Shown here piece after piece: positions 11,930 to 21,561 of a stretch of 64,000 nt of DNA; positions within the stretch are counted from its first letter, which is position 1; every line of letters begins with the position of its first letter. The notes beneath the pieces were generated by a model. That model worked only from the letters and a program-made list of their open reading frames with translations, did not search any database and was not told the origin of the DNA. The translations under genes were made by a program, and so were the position numbers. Origin of the DNA: QHXQ01 sp963788965 (GTDB taxonomy: Bacteria; Acidobacteriota; Blastocatellia; Pyrinomonadales; Pyrinomonadaceae); NCBI GenBank assembly GCA_963788965.1, contig CAWBIK010000004.1, positions 1-64,000 on the forward strand, written 5' to 3'.

Positions 11930-13706
11930 CTACTTGTCGAGATACATCTTCGCGGCCATCTTCGCCAGCTTCCACATCTTGCGCCACTCGATGCGGCCGT
12001 CGCCCTGATCGCGCCCGGTCAGTTTATCAAGTACGAGCTTGCGCAGTTGCTTGCCCTCGCGCCGCAGCATGAACTCTTTGGCGTAGGGCTTCGCCGTGTC
12101 GAAGAAGCTGAAGCCGGGGTCGGTCACGAGGCCGATGCCTTCGAGCGTCATCAGCGCGCGCATCATGTAGGTGAAACGCGCGGGCAGCCGGAACGGGTAC
12201 TCGTACATCACTTCGGCCAGTTCGTAAGTCAACTCTTTGAAGTTCACTTCGCCCAAGCGCAGATTCAAATAATGCTTGAACAGACCTTCGACCACCGGGC
12301 GCACCAACTCAGGACTCACGCCGGGCTTCAAGAAATCGAGATCGATCAAGTCCTGCGCGAGGCCCTGCACGTCGCGCTCGATGACGTGGAAGAAGGCCGT
12401 GATCATCTGTGCCTGCAACTGCGCCGTGATGCGGCCCGTCATGCCGAAGTCGAAGAAGGCTAGATGGCCCGTGTCCATAACAAGCAGGTTACCCGGATGC
12501 GGGTCGGCGTGAAAGAAGCCGTCTTCGAGCAACTGTTTCAAGTACGTCCGCACGAGCAGACGGTTGACCTTCATGGGCGAGATGCGGCGGGCCTGCAACG
12601 CTTCAATGTCCGTGACCTTTGTGCCGCGTATGAACTCCATTGTCAGCACGCGCACAGTGGAGTGCGACCAGTAGATGTGCGGCACGCGGATCGCGCGCCA
12701 ATCTTTGAAGCTCTGGCGGAAGCGGTCGGCGTTGCGCCCTTCGTTGACGTAATCCATCTCTTCGTGGATGGTGTCGGCGAACTCGCGCAACATGCCTTCC
12801 CAATCGGCATTCTCCGTGAAGCTCGGATAACGCGAGAGCGCGCGCACGAGCCGACGCAACAGCGTGATGTCGAAACTGATCGTCGCTTCCAGATGCGGGC
12901 GTTGAACCTTAACCGCGACCTCTGCCCCGTTATGCAACCGCGCCCGATAGACCTGACCGAGCGACGCGGCCGCGACCGGTTCGGCGTCGATCTCCGCGAA
13001 TGCTTCTTGCAGCGTGCGCCCTAACTCCGTCTCGATGCGCGCGTAAGCTTCGCTCGTCGGAAACGGCGGCACTTGATCCTGTAACGTCGCCAACTCTTTC
13101 ACGTAGGCGAGCGGCAACAGGTCGCCGCGCGTGCCGAGCGCCTGTCCGATCTTGATGAAGGTCGGGCCGAGTTTGATCAAGCTCTGCTTGAACCAGCGCG
13201 CCTGCTGTTCAAGCCGCGCCTCTTTACTGCGCGACGCATCCGCGCCGCGAAAGACGACGTAGCGCACCGCGCGTATGAAGCGATCAAGCGCGCGTCTATC
13301 AACGTCGCGGCTCCACGCCTGAAAGCGTGCGGCGCGGCCGCGTGTGCGCGCTTCCTCAAGATCGCGCGCGCCCATGCGCTCGATGAACTTGCTGCGCGCC
13401 TCGTAGTTTTCCAAAAACAGATAGAACGAGAAGCAGGCCCAGCACGCGCGCGATCTGCGACGTGCGCCACCAGCCGCGCCAACCGAGGCGCTCCGACTCA
13501 AGCGGCGCGGCGGCTGCGACCGACGAAGTTTGCGCTGCCGCAAGCTGACCGTGCCCGTTCGGGCCATACGTGTCATTGACGGCAGCGGGCAGTGCCGCCG
13601 CATGCCCGTTGCCATTGCCCGGTGCGGGCCCGTTCGCATTTTGCCCACGGGGCTGCATTTCGCCAACCGGGACGAGTGATGTCTGTCTCTGCTCAACCAT
13701 GGCCAT
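11930..13706 (-). CDS. ABC1/AarF/UbiB family atypical kinase
   Basis: Membrane-associated atypical protein-kinase-like ATPase; bacterial relatives support ubiquinone/isoprenoid lipid metabolism. Motifs: KxGQ signature KIGQALGTRGDLLP, Ala-rich nucleotide loop VAAASLGQVYRA, catalytic-lysine segment VAVKVQRP, EMDYVNEG (ExD), catalytic loop FFHADPHPGNLL, and FFDFGMTG (DFG). The N-terminus (MAMVEQRQTSLV, then a Gly/Asn/Pro-rich linker and a hydrophobic segment LLLVLSV) is in a different frame and joins near 13430, just before YLFLENYEARSKF. The start is ATG 13706 or 13700. Alone in its unit, convergent with the VWFA gene. No quinone genes are adjacent, so the substrate is unknown. Confidence 0.88.
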
Positions 13707-13877
13707 GTCGAAATCTGTTAAGTAAATCCAGCCTGTCTAAAATTAAACTGCCCTTGTGCCAAACCTGTAACAGCAACGAATATTTTAACTATCAAGTTTC
13801 AGGCCACACGGTTGCCGTTAGATGCGCGCGGCGGCCATTCGGCCGTCGCCGCAAGCGCCCACGGCAGACGAGCGCGC

Positions 13878-15162
13878 TTATTGCCGGCGCGCTCGACGAT
13901 TAACCAACACGGCCGTGGCAGCGCGGTTGTCGCCGTCGTTGGGCGCGGGCCGCAGACCCAAAATCCGCGTCATGATGTTATAGACGTGTATGTTGGCAAA
14001 CGGGGCGACGACGCGCCCTTGTTTGAAGGCGGGGCCGTGCGCGATGAAGGTGGCGCGCATCGAGCGCAGTTCGTTGTCGTAGCCGTGGCCGCCTTTCAAG
14101 TGCCTCAGGTCGCCTTCCTGCCGCGCCTCTTCGTAGCGTTTGCGATTCATCACGATCCAGCCTTCCGCTTGCAGGAGCAAAAGCGGCGCGATGCGCGAAC
14201 TGTTGCCATAATGAAAGCGCGCGGGCAGTTCAGCTTTGCGATAAATCCGCGCCTGCGGCGGTAGCCGCGTCTTCAACGTGTTGTAGATAGCATCTTCCTG
14301 GCCCGCTTTAGGAAAGATGCTGGCGATCTCATGCGTCCACAGTATCCGGTCCGCCAGCGTTGTGTCGAACAGTTCGTCCAAGATAACGGCATTGTGAAAA
14401 TCAACGGTCGCCATGCCGTGATCGGACACGATGATCAAGTTGACCTGCGTGAAAATCTCGCGCCCTTTGAGGCCACTGACGAGCCGGCCGATCTGCGCGT
14501 CAACTTCATGCACGGCCTTTCTTGTCTCGACCGAGTCGGCCGGCAGCATGCCCGGCCGAGTCCACGTCGCTGAAATACAGGGTCAGCATCGTCGGGCGCT
14601 CGTGTTGCGGCAGATCGAGCCACGACAAGATCGTATTGACGCGCGCTTCGTTCGACATTTTGCTGTCGTAAGGCTTCCAATAAGTCGGGCGCGCGCCCGC
14701 GATTTCAGCTTCCGAGCCGGGCCAGAAAAGCGGCGCGGCGCGCTGCCCCTGCTTTTCGCCGTGATCCAGATCGGCTCGCCCAACCACCAACGACTATTCT
14801 GCACCTCTTCCCGCTTGCTCATCGTGAACAGCGCATTGAAGCCGTCGGTCGTAGACGCTGTTCTCGACGATGCCGTGATTTTGCGGATACAGCCCCGTCG
14901 CAATCGTGTAGTGGTTCGGAAAAGTCTTGCTCGGAAACGAAGGCGTCAGCCAACGGGCGCGCACGCCCGCACGCGCCAGCGCGCTCAAGTGCGGCGGCTT
15001 GTACTTCGCCAGATAGTCGTAGCGAAACCCGTCCAGCGAGATCAAGATCACCGTCGGGCGCAAGTCCCCGATAGGCTGTGCGAAACTTGACAGGCTGACC
15101 GTCAACAGTAAGACGGCTAGCAGCAATAGCGACGAAGACTTTACGCTGTGTTCTCTTTTCAT
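13878..15162 (-). CDS. secreted ectonucleotide pyrophosphatase/phosphodiesterase (NPP-like), frame-broken
   Basis: Alkaline-phosphatase superfamily enzyme that hydrolyses phosphodiester or pyrophosphate bonds outside the cytoplasm. Signal peptide MKREHSVKSSSLLLLAVLLL. Metal and catalytic motifs across the three frames: LISLDGFRYDYL (metal Asp), PSKTFPNHYTI (nucleophile Thr in TFPNH), YFSDVDSAGHAAG, IIVSDHGM and GGHGYDN. All are needed for the two-zinc site, so the enzyme was intact in the organism. The frame changes near 14860, 14760 and 14545, probably from indels. It lies 19 nt downstream of ribF on the same strand. Confidence 0.82.
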
Positions 15163-15181
15163 TTTTGTTATGGCAATTAAA

Positions 15182-16137
15182 TCAGACGACCGTTAAAGCG
15201 TGCTGCACGCCGCGCCGGGTGAAGTAGCGCCGCGCCCGCGCTACGTCATAATCGATCTGCCGTTTCAGTTCATCGACGGACGCGAACTTGCGCTCCGGGC
15301 GCAGGCGGTGCAGGAAACGCACGCGCACCACGTCGCCGTAGAGATCGCCCGACCAGTCCAGCACGTAAGTCTCGATGGACGCGCCGGCCGCTCGCTCGAA
15401 GGTCGGGCGCGTGCCGATGTTGGTGACGCTGCGCCGCCACGCGCCGTCGATCAAAGTGGCCGTGACATAGACGCCGCCCGCCGGGATGACGCGATTCTGC
15501 GGCTGCAAGTTCGCGGTCGGGAAGCCGAGCGTGCGCCCGCGTTCGTGCCCACGCACGACGCGCCCTTCGACGCCGTAAGGTCGCCCCAACATGCGGCGCG
15601 CGAGGTTCGACCCGGCCCGCCAACAACAGTTCACGAATCCGACTTGAGCTGATGCGTTGCCCACGCAAGCGCACCTCCGGCACTTCGTCGGCGTGAAAGC
15701 CAAGCGCCGCGCTCACACGCTTTCAGCAACTCGATGTTGCCCTCGCGCTTGTAGCCGAACGCGAAGCCGCAGCCCAGATAGACCTCGCGCGCCTGCAACC
15801 GCTCGTAGACCACATCGCGCAAAAAATCCGCCGCGCGCACCTGCGCGAACTCGCGCGTGAACCGCACAACGATGGTCTGCTCGATACCGAGCACGCCCAA
15901 CGCCTCGACCTTCTGATCGAACGTCTGCAAGAGCGGCGGCGCGGACTCCGGGTGCAGCACGGCGCGCGGGTGCGGATCGAACGTGATCACGGTCGGCACG
16001 CCACCCACGGCCCGCGCGCGCTCAACCACAGTCTGCATGATCAACTGATGACCGAGATGCAGCCCGTCGAACACGCCGAGCGTCAGCACCGTCGGGCGCG
16101 CAATCTCCGCGTTATCCGTGCCATGAAACAGACGCAT
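15182..16137 (-). CDS. ribF: bifunctional riboflavin kinase/FMN adenylyltransferase
   Basis: Makes FMN from riboflavin and FAD from FMN. The N-terminal FAD synthetase half shows the nucleotidyltransferase loop TLGVFDGLHLGHQ and TFDPHPRAVLHP. The C-terminal kinase half shows GRTLGFPTANLQP, then TNIGTRPTFE, then LDWSGDLYGDVVRVRFL, ending in a helix with ELKRQIDYDVARARRYF. Length ~318 aa is normal. The frame changes near 15722 (after KREGNIELLK) and near 15620 (between ISSSRIRELLLAGRV and ARRMLGRPYGVEG). The start at ATG 16137 is preferred over an upstream in-frame codon at 16176, which lies inside a repeat hairpin. Confidence 0.92.
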
Positions 16138-16142
16138 AACAG

Positions 16143-16236
16143 AAATGATGACTGATGAATGATGAATGAAAGACAAGCTGATCTGTATTCAGCATGATGA
16201 ATCGATGAATAGCAGCTTGTTCATCAGTCATCATTT
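16143..16236. repeat. family B hairpin, double unit
   Basis: Outer perfect 17-bp arms 16143-16159 and 16220-16236. Inside are two head-to-head copies of a unit: GATGAATGAAAGACAAGCTG on plus and a version containing GATGAACAAGCTGCTATTC on minus. Located between an MBL hydrolase and ribF. Confidence 0.85.
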
Positions 16237-16993
16237 ATCTCCAATCCGTCATAACCGAACTCGACGCCGTCGGGTAGATGAGCTTTGTGTCGCGCGCGTG
16301 TTTGATGTCGTGCGCGATGTGTGTGAGGTAGGCGCGGCGCGGGCGGAGTTGTTCGAGGTAGGCGAGCGCGCGCTCAAGCCAGAGGTGCGTCGGGTGCGGC
16401 GTGAGCCGCAGGCAGTCGAGCACGAGCACGTCCAGATCGCGCAAGGCGTCGAGCGTCGCGGGCGGAATCTCGTTCAGGTCGGTCGCATAGGCGAAGTCGT
16501 TGAAGCGATAGGCGACGACGGGCAAGCGCCCGTGGATGACTTCGAGCGGCGTGACGAGCAGGTTGCGGCTGAAGGAGAACGGCGCGCCCGCGACGACTGT
16601 GTGCGCGACGACCTGCGGCAAGCCGCCGCCGAAGTAGCTCGGCTCGAAGACGTACTTGAAGATGCGCCGGATGTCCACCCATGCGCGCTCGTTGGCATAG
16701 ACGCCGAGCGCGCCATGCCGAAAGTTGAGCGGGCGTATGTCATCGAGGCCGAAGACGTGGTCGGCATGACAGTGCGTAATCAGCACGGCATCGAGCCATT
16801 TGAGTCGCTGGCGCAAGGCTTGCTGTCGAAAGTCGGACGAGGTATCGACCAGCACGGTCTGCCCGTCGTGCTCGACCAGCACGGAGACGCGCAGACGTTT
16901 ATCGCGTGGGTCGTCCGACGTGCAAGTCTCGCACTCGCAACCGATGGACGGTACGCCCGTCGAAGTGCCTGTGCCGAGCAGCGTGAACTTCAT
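16235..16993 (-). CDS. MBL-fold metal-dependent hydrolase (PhnP-like)
   Basis: 252 aa, complete, cytoplasmic. N-terminal strand LLGTGTSTGVPSIGC and a Cys cluster CECETC, typical of the PhnP/cyclic phosphodiesterase branch. The metallo-beta-lactamase signature THCHADHVFGLD binds the di-metal centre; later ligands are the Asp in YATDLNEI and the His in LTHIAHD. The family cleaves cyclic phosphates, RNA or small phosphodiesters; the actual substrate here is unknown. Upstream (17009-17073) lies a family C hairpin, downstream a family B hairpin; the C-terminal codons reach the edge of the latter. Confidence 0.9.
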   Translation of the reverse strand: MKFTLLGTGTSTGVPSIGCECETCTSDDPRDKRLRVSVLVEHDGQTVLVDTSSDFRQQALRQRLKWLDAVLITHCHADHVFGLDDIRPLNFRHGALGVYANERAWVDIRRIFKYVFEPSYFGGGLPQVVAHTVVAGAPFSFSRNLLVTPLEVIHGRLPVVAYRFNDFAYATDLNEIPPATLDALRDLDVLVLDCLRLTPHPTHLWLERALAYLEQLRPRRAYLTHIAHDIKHARDTKLIYPTASSSVMTDWR

Positions 16994-17008
16994 GATGCAC
17001 AGTCAGCA

Positions 17009-17073
17009 GTCAGCGATCAGCGGTCAGCTTTGCATGCCGGAGCAGGCCGAAAAGCTGACCGCTGATCGCTGAC
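17009..17073. repeat. family C hairpin (GTCAGCG units)
   Basis: Perfect 22-bp arms 17009-17030 and 17052-17073. Each arm is a run of 7-base units (GTCAGCG, ATCAGCG, GTCAGCT). Lies between the DUF1844 gene and the MBL hydrolase. Confidence 0.88.
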
Positions 17074-17080
17074 CGCTTCG

Positions 17081-17634
17081 TTACCTTCCGCCCGTGATGT
17101 CGCTGCCGGTGAAGCCGCGCGGGCGCGTGGCCGGGCGCGTGTGCGTGAGCGAGACGTATTGCATGCGCAGTTCCGCGAGCAGCCCTTCGAGAATCTGTTG
17201 CTCCTGCGCCGTCAGGTTGCCGCGCGTCTTCTGCTGCACGATGGCGAGCAGATCGATGCAGTGCTTCGCGAGCGGCAGATCGACCTCGCCCGGTGCTAAG
17301 CCGGGATGCTCCGACATACCGAGCGCCGCGGCCGCGGGCGACGCGATGAACATGACGAGGTTGGCAAACTGCGTCGGGTCGCCGCCCGCTGCGTCCCTGT
17401 CCGGCTCGCTTGTGAACGGCGCAGCATCGCGTGGCTCGGTCGCCGCTGCGCTCCGGGTTCAGCGCCGCGTGCATGTCTCCGCTCGTCCGCATCGCTTGGC
17501 GACGCGACATCGGTTTGTTCGACGGGCGCAGCGACGGGCGTTGGTTCTTCTTCGCGTTCGACTTGGCGCGGCGTGCCGTCTGCGTTGAACAGGCGGCGGT
17601 CGGTGACTTTGAAAGTAGGCTTCTCTTCGCTCAT
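17081..17634 (-). CDS. DUF1844 domain protein, one frame break
   Basis: Small cytoplasmic protein of unknown function. N-terminus MSEEKPTFKVTDRRLFNADG, an acidic Pro/Glu linker, then the conserved helical DUF1844 core FIASPAAAALG with PLAKHCIDLLAIVQQKTRGN and LTAQEQQILEGLLAELRMQY. The two pieces are in different frames and join between ~17340 and 17480; one indel is inferred. The start at ATG 17634 is preferred over GTG 17643. It is the first gene of a minus-strand series with the MBL hydrolase and ribF. Confidence 0.75.
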
Positions 17635-17717
17635 ATTTTTCACACGACCGAGACGACGACCGTGAGGGTCGCGCCGGTCAGTTAACGTTAGTTAGTTTGC
17701 TTCGGCGTTTGATTTTA

Positions 17718-17772
17718 ACCACAAAGCTGCGCAGACACAAAACAGGGCTTCGGGCCGGCGCGGCTTTGTGGT
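17718..17772. repeat. family A inverted repeat, short arms
   Basis: Arms ACCACAAAGC (17718-17727) and its complement (17763-17772) enclose a CAGACACAAAAC-rich loop. Between DUF1844 and mazG, which are divergent. Confidence 0.65.
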
Positions 17773-17848
17773 GAATTATGCGCGCCTAACTCTGACCAGC
17801 GCCGGCAAAGTTTTAGACTCGGCACTTAAAACTCAGGACAAAAATCTT

Positions 17849-18757
17849 ATGCCCGCATCATTCAATGATCTCGTCGCGCTGATGGCGCGTTTGCGCGCGC
17901 CCGATGGCTGCCCGTGGGATCGTGAGCAGACTTATGCCACGCTCGCGCCCATGCTGCTGGAAGAAGCTTACGAAGCCTTCGAGGCCGTCGAAGCGGCGCG
18001 TGAAGGTCGCCCCGAAGAGTTGCGCGCCGAGTTGGGCGATCTACTCTTTCAGATCATCTTCTACGCGCAGGTCGCGGGCGAGCGCGGCGAGTTCACCATC
18101 TCCGAAGTGGTGGACGGCATCCACACGAAGATGGTGCGCCGCCACCCGCACGTCTTCGGCGACGCGCAGGCCGCGGACGCCGCCGAGGTCCTGCGCAACT
18201 GGGAAGCGATCAAAGCCGACGAGAAACGCGACGCGGGCAAGGTAGACGAAGCCAAAGACGCGTCGCTGCTCGACGGCGTTTCCACCAAAGCGCCCGCGCT
18301 CATGGAAGCACATCAGTTGACGACCAAAGCCGCGCGCGTCGGCTTCGACTGGCAACGCCTCGAAGACATCTTCGCCAAGTTGCACGAAGAGATCGACGAA
18401 CTAAAGGCCGCGATCAAAGACCGCGACGAGCAACAACAGGCACGCGCCGCCACAAGCACAGAAGCATCCATCGCATCGAGCGAACAACTGCGCCGCGAGT
18501 CGCCCGCCCGCCCCGTCTCGGACGAAGAGGCCGAACACGCGCGCGTGCGCGAAGAGTTGGGCGATCTGATCTTCGCCGTCACGAACATCGCGCGCCATCT
18601 CGGCGTCGAACCCGAAGCCGCGTTGAAGTTGACCAACCGCAAGTTCCGCCAACGCTTCCGCCACATCGAACGCGGCCTCGACGCACGCGGGCGCACACTC
18701 GATCAAGCCACACTCGATGAGATGGAAGCACTCTGGCAAGAAGCGAAACAGAAGTGA
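17849..18757 (+). CDS. mazG: nucleoside triphosphate pyrophosphohydrolase MazG
   Basis: Hydrolyses (d)NTPs to monophosphates and pyrophosphate, a housecleaning role that also lowers nucleotide pools under stress. 302 aa with two tandem all-alpha MazG domains. The first has GCPWDREQTYATL, the EExxE helix LLEEAYEAFEAVE and ELGDLLFQIIFYA. The second has LHEEIDELKAAI and REELGDLIFAVTNIARHL, separated by a longer Gln/Ala/Ser-rich insert than usual. Start ATG 17849 places PASFNDLVALMARLR at the N-terminus as in the family; the upstream in-frame GTG is unlikely. Intact frame. Confidence 0.93.
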   Translation: MPASFNDLVALMARLRAPDGCPWDREQTYATLAPMLLEEAYEAFEAVEAAREGRPEELRAELGDLLFQIIFYAQVAGERGEFTISEVVDGIHTKMVRRHPHVFGDAQAADAAEVLRNWEAIKADEKRDAGKVDEAKDASLLDGVSTKAPALMEAHQLTTKAARVGFDWQRLEDIFAKLHEEIDELKAAIKDRDEQQQARAATSTEASIASSEQLRRESPARPVSDEEAEHARVREELGDLIFAVTNIARHLGVEPEAALKLTNRKFRQRFRHIERGLDARGRTLDQATLDEMEALWQEAKQK

Positions 18758-18864
18758 CAAGCGCCGGGTGACAGGTGTTAAGATTATAGCCGATGGGGCA
18801 AGCTGCTTCTGCGCCGCTCGTCACCTACCATTCGTCAATTATTTTTGAGGAGGCTCGCGCAACA

Positions 18865-19563
18865 ATGGCGCTCGTGCAGTTCGTCAGGAATTACGAAGAC
18901 CTGTCCACGGATAGGGGCTTTCAGTTCAAGTTCTATTGCGACAAGTGCGGCAACGGTTACCTGTCGCGCTTTCAGGCTTCGACGCTGGGCACGGCCGGGT
19001 CGCTCTTGCGGGCGGCTGGCGACCTGTTCGGCGGCTGGGCTTCGTCGGCCGGCAACTCCGCTTACGAGATGCAGCGCGCCGTCGGCGGCCAGGCGCACGA
19101 CGATGCGTTGGCGCAGGCGGTAGCCGAAGGGAAAGAGCATTTCAAGCAATGCTCGCGCTGCGGCAAGTGGGTTTGTCCTGAAGTCTGTTGGAACGCGAAC
19201 GCGGGGCAGTGCGAAGAGTGCGCGCCCGATTACAAAGAAGAGTTTGCCGCGTCGCATGCGCAGGCGAAGGCCGGCGCGGCGCGCGACCAACTGCACGAAC
19301 GCGCGCGGCAGACGGATTACACTTCGCAGACCGACATGAGCGCCGACGCTTACATGAAAGCGCCGCCAGCGGCAGCGACATCGGAGGCAGCGACGGCCGC
19401 GACAGGGCCGTTCTGCTTGAACTGCGGCACGTCGGTCGGCAAAGCGAAATTCTGTCCTGAGTGCGGCACGGCGGCTGCGCGCCCGAAGCCGACCTGCGCG
19501 TCGTGCGGTCATCAACCCGAAGGCGCGCCGAAGTTCTGTCCCGAATGCGGCACGAAGATGTAG
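18865..19563 (+). CDS. zinc-ribbon protein of unknown function
   Basis: 232 aa, no signal peptide. Three Cys clusters: YCDKCGNGYLS near residue 22, CSRCGKWVCPEVC with CEEC in the middle, and two consecutive C-terminal ribbons CLNCGTSVGKAKFCPECG and CASCGHQPEGAPKFCPECG. The central part is Ala/Gln-rich and helical. Start ATG 18865 follows GAGGAGG about 11 nt upstream. Multi-ribbon proteins of this kind often act as scaffolds; no catalytic residues are seen. Function unknown. Confidence 0.85.
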   Translation: MALVQFVRNYEDLSTDRGFQFKFYCDKCGNGYLSRFQASTLGTAGSLLRAAGDLFGGWASSAGNSAYEMQRAVGGQAHDDALAQAVAEGKEHFKQCSRCGKWVCPEVCWNANAGQCEECAPDYKEEFAASHAQAKAGAARDQLHERARQTDYTSQTDMSADAYMKAPPAAATSEAATAATGPFCLNCGTSVGKAKFCPECGTAAARPKPTCASCGHQPEGAPKFCPECGTKM

Positions 19564-19579
19564 CGCGCCGAAGCTAACT

Positions 19580-19630
19580 ACAAAGCCACGAAGCCACGAA
19601 GATTGTATCTTTGCGCCTTCGTGGCTTTGT
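19580..19630. repeat. family A inverted repeat
   Basis: Perfect 14-bp arms 19580-19593 and 19617-19630 with unit ACAAAGCCACGAAG, immediately after the zinc-ribbon gene. Confidence 0.8.
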
Positions 19631-19656
19631 GGTTTAAGTTTATCCTGACGAAAAGA

Positions 19657-19678
19657 GGCCGGTTCAAGTAAACCGGCC
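19657..19678. terminator. hairpin terminator between convergent genes
   Basis: 8-bp stem GGCCGGTT/AACCGGCC with 6-nt loop, AAAAGA before and GCCTTTTTC after, so U-tracts exist on both strands. Serves the zinc-ribbon gene (+) and the M48 gene (-). Confidence 0.7.
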
Positions 19679-19708
19679 AGCCTTTTTCTTCGTCTTGTAA
19701 CGACCGCG

Positions 19709-21126
19709 TTAGTCGTTGAGTTGGATGCTACGCAGGATCGTGTTGAAGGCGTTCTGGTAGTAGCGCGACTCGTCCTGCGGCACGATGAAAGCCAGATAGA
19801 GGAGATCGCCGCTACGCACCATCGTAGTGACAATCGTGACTTGCTCATTGCGTCCCGTGACGGGCGAGCGGCCCACGAGCGTTGTCGTCAGCCCCGTGCG
19901 CCCGGAGACAGTGGCGCGCGTAAAACGGCTCTGCTGGCGTAGGTATGGATTACCCTGCAACAACTCGCTGACATACTGTTGCGTCGCACCCTGCAAGCTT
20001 GTGGTCTGCTCACGGTCTACGCCGAGAATCAGACCGTGCGTGATGCCGTTCTGATCGGTCGCGCCTTCGGGCGCATACGTGGCCGAACGCTCCGCGCCCA
20101 ACTCACGCCAGTTGTCAGGAATGGTCAGACGATACCAGTCAGTTCGCACCTCGCGGTAGCGCGTCGAGGGCGTGGGCACGCGCGCTCTGCGTGTGCCCGG
20201 ATAGCCTGAGCTTTGCGGCTGCTGACCGCCGCCCTGCCCGCGCGCGATCTCTTCCGACGTGTACGAGCGCCCTGAGCCGTTGAGTCGCGCCTTGATGCGC
20301 CGGAACTCCGTTGTGTCTTGAATGGGATTGCGCACCCCGCCGATCAGTTGCGCTTCCTGATTGATGCGCTGATAGCGATTGGCCGGGTTCGGGTGGCTAC
20401 TCAAAAATTGCGGGCCGCCGCCGCCGCCCTGTCGCTCGATGGTCTTGAACATTTCGGCCAAGTCGTTCGGGTTGTAACCGGCGCGCGCCATGATCTGCGC
20501 GCCGAGCACGTCCGCTTGCGTCTCATACTCGCGGCTGAACTTCAAGAAGTAGACGCCCACGGCCGTCTGCGAGCCTTGCCCGATAACGCTGCCCAAGCCG
20601 CCGCCGATGACCGCGCCGGCAATCGCGCCGAGGCCGCCGAGGATCGAATACTTCTGCGCCTTAGTGGCCTGCGCCGTGCCGTGGCGCAAGGCGACGTGCG
20701 CCAACTCGTGCGCCATCACGCCCGCCATCTCACCTTCCGACTTCGCCGCTTCAATCATGCCACGATTGACGTACATCGGGCCGCCCGGCAGCGCGAAGGC
20801 GTTGATCTCGCGTTGGTTCACCACCTTGAAGAAGTAACGAAACTCCCGGTGCTGAAACTCCTCCGGTATCGCGTTGACCAAACGCATGCCGACGCGGTTC
20901 ACGTAACTGTTGATCTCAGAATCATTCAAGAGCGGCAACTGCTGCTCGACCTCGCGCGCCGCCTGCTGGCCCGCCTGCACGTCGTCCGCCGTGCTGTAAC
21001 TATTCGACGGAGCTTTGATGCGCGTCGGCTCGGCGAGCGCGCCGAGCGGCAACGCCAGCATCATGAATGTGACGAAGGCTGCGAACCCGACCGCGCCCCG
21101 CGCGCTTGATAATAACGACTCTTCAT
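19709..21126 (-). CDS. M48 family secreted zinc metalloprotease
   Basis: Periplasmic BepA/YfgC-like peptidase that acts on outer-membrane protein assembly or quality control. Zinc motif HELAHVALRHG (HExxH) after the conserved NAFALPGGPMYVNRG; third ligand in SREYETQADVLG. A Gly-rich hydrophobic hairpin (LGGLGAIAGAVIGGGLG) follows. The C-terminal ~150 residues form an extra beta domain. The SD-backed start is ATG 21126 (GGAGGAGG just upstream), giving MKSRYYQARG; the signal peptide core AVGFAAFVTFMMLALPLGALA lies in the next frame, so a one-base change at the C/G run near 21096 is inferred. A second M48 gene is at 61188. Confidence 0.88.
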
Positions 21127-21187
21127 CTTTCCCTCCTCCGCGACGCGGCGCTGAAATAGCCTCACGCGCACTGATTGAGCTTCGGCA

Positions 21188-21243
21188 AAACTAAAAGGCG
21201 GCCGCCACCCTTGCTGCATCATGCACGAGGGTTGCGGCCGCCT
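21188..21243 (-). terminator. rho-independent terminator after DUF885 gene
   Basis: 16-bp GC stem (21196-21211 with 21228-21243, one mismatch), followed on the minus strand by TTTTAGTTTT. It would end the DUF885 transcript before the M48 gene. Confidence 0.75.
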
Positions 21244-21561
21244 GTCTACAATTTCAGCCTCTCCCTCAAAATTAATCAACTATCTGCACGCGCGCACCTG
21301 CACACGCACAATCATGGGGAGAGAGATAAACTATTGCCAAATACCAGCCGCGTCTTCTGTCGGGGTCGTGCGCGGCGTCCCTTTGCTCTTATTTTGATGA
21401 ATCCTAACCGGACATCGTTGACCTGAAATTAAACCCCATTTCCGCCCGCCCGCATGCGTTATCGTTCAAGCATACGGCTTGACTCGACCTGATAAACCAA
21501 ACTTTGTTGCGATGCTGTTTCAAATCTTCAATAGCGGCAATGTCGTCAAGCAACCGACGCG
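21244..21561. other. intergenic, no gene seen
   Basis: About 320 bp of lower GC between the DUF885 stop and its terminator hairpin. No open frame with family likeness and no RNA gene recognised; probably the 3' untranslated region. Confidence 0.5.

Noticed and set aside
19657..19678. tRNA-like GGTTCAA segment
   Set aside because: No acceptor, D or anticodon stem around it; it is a simple terminator hairpin.
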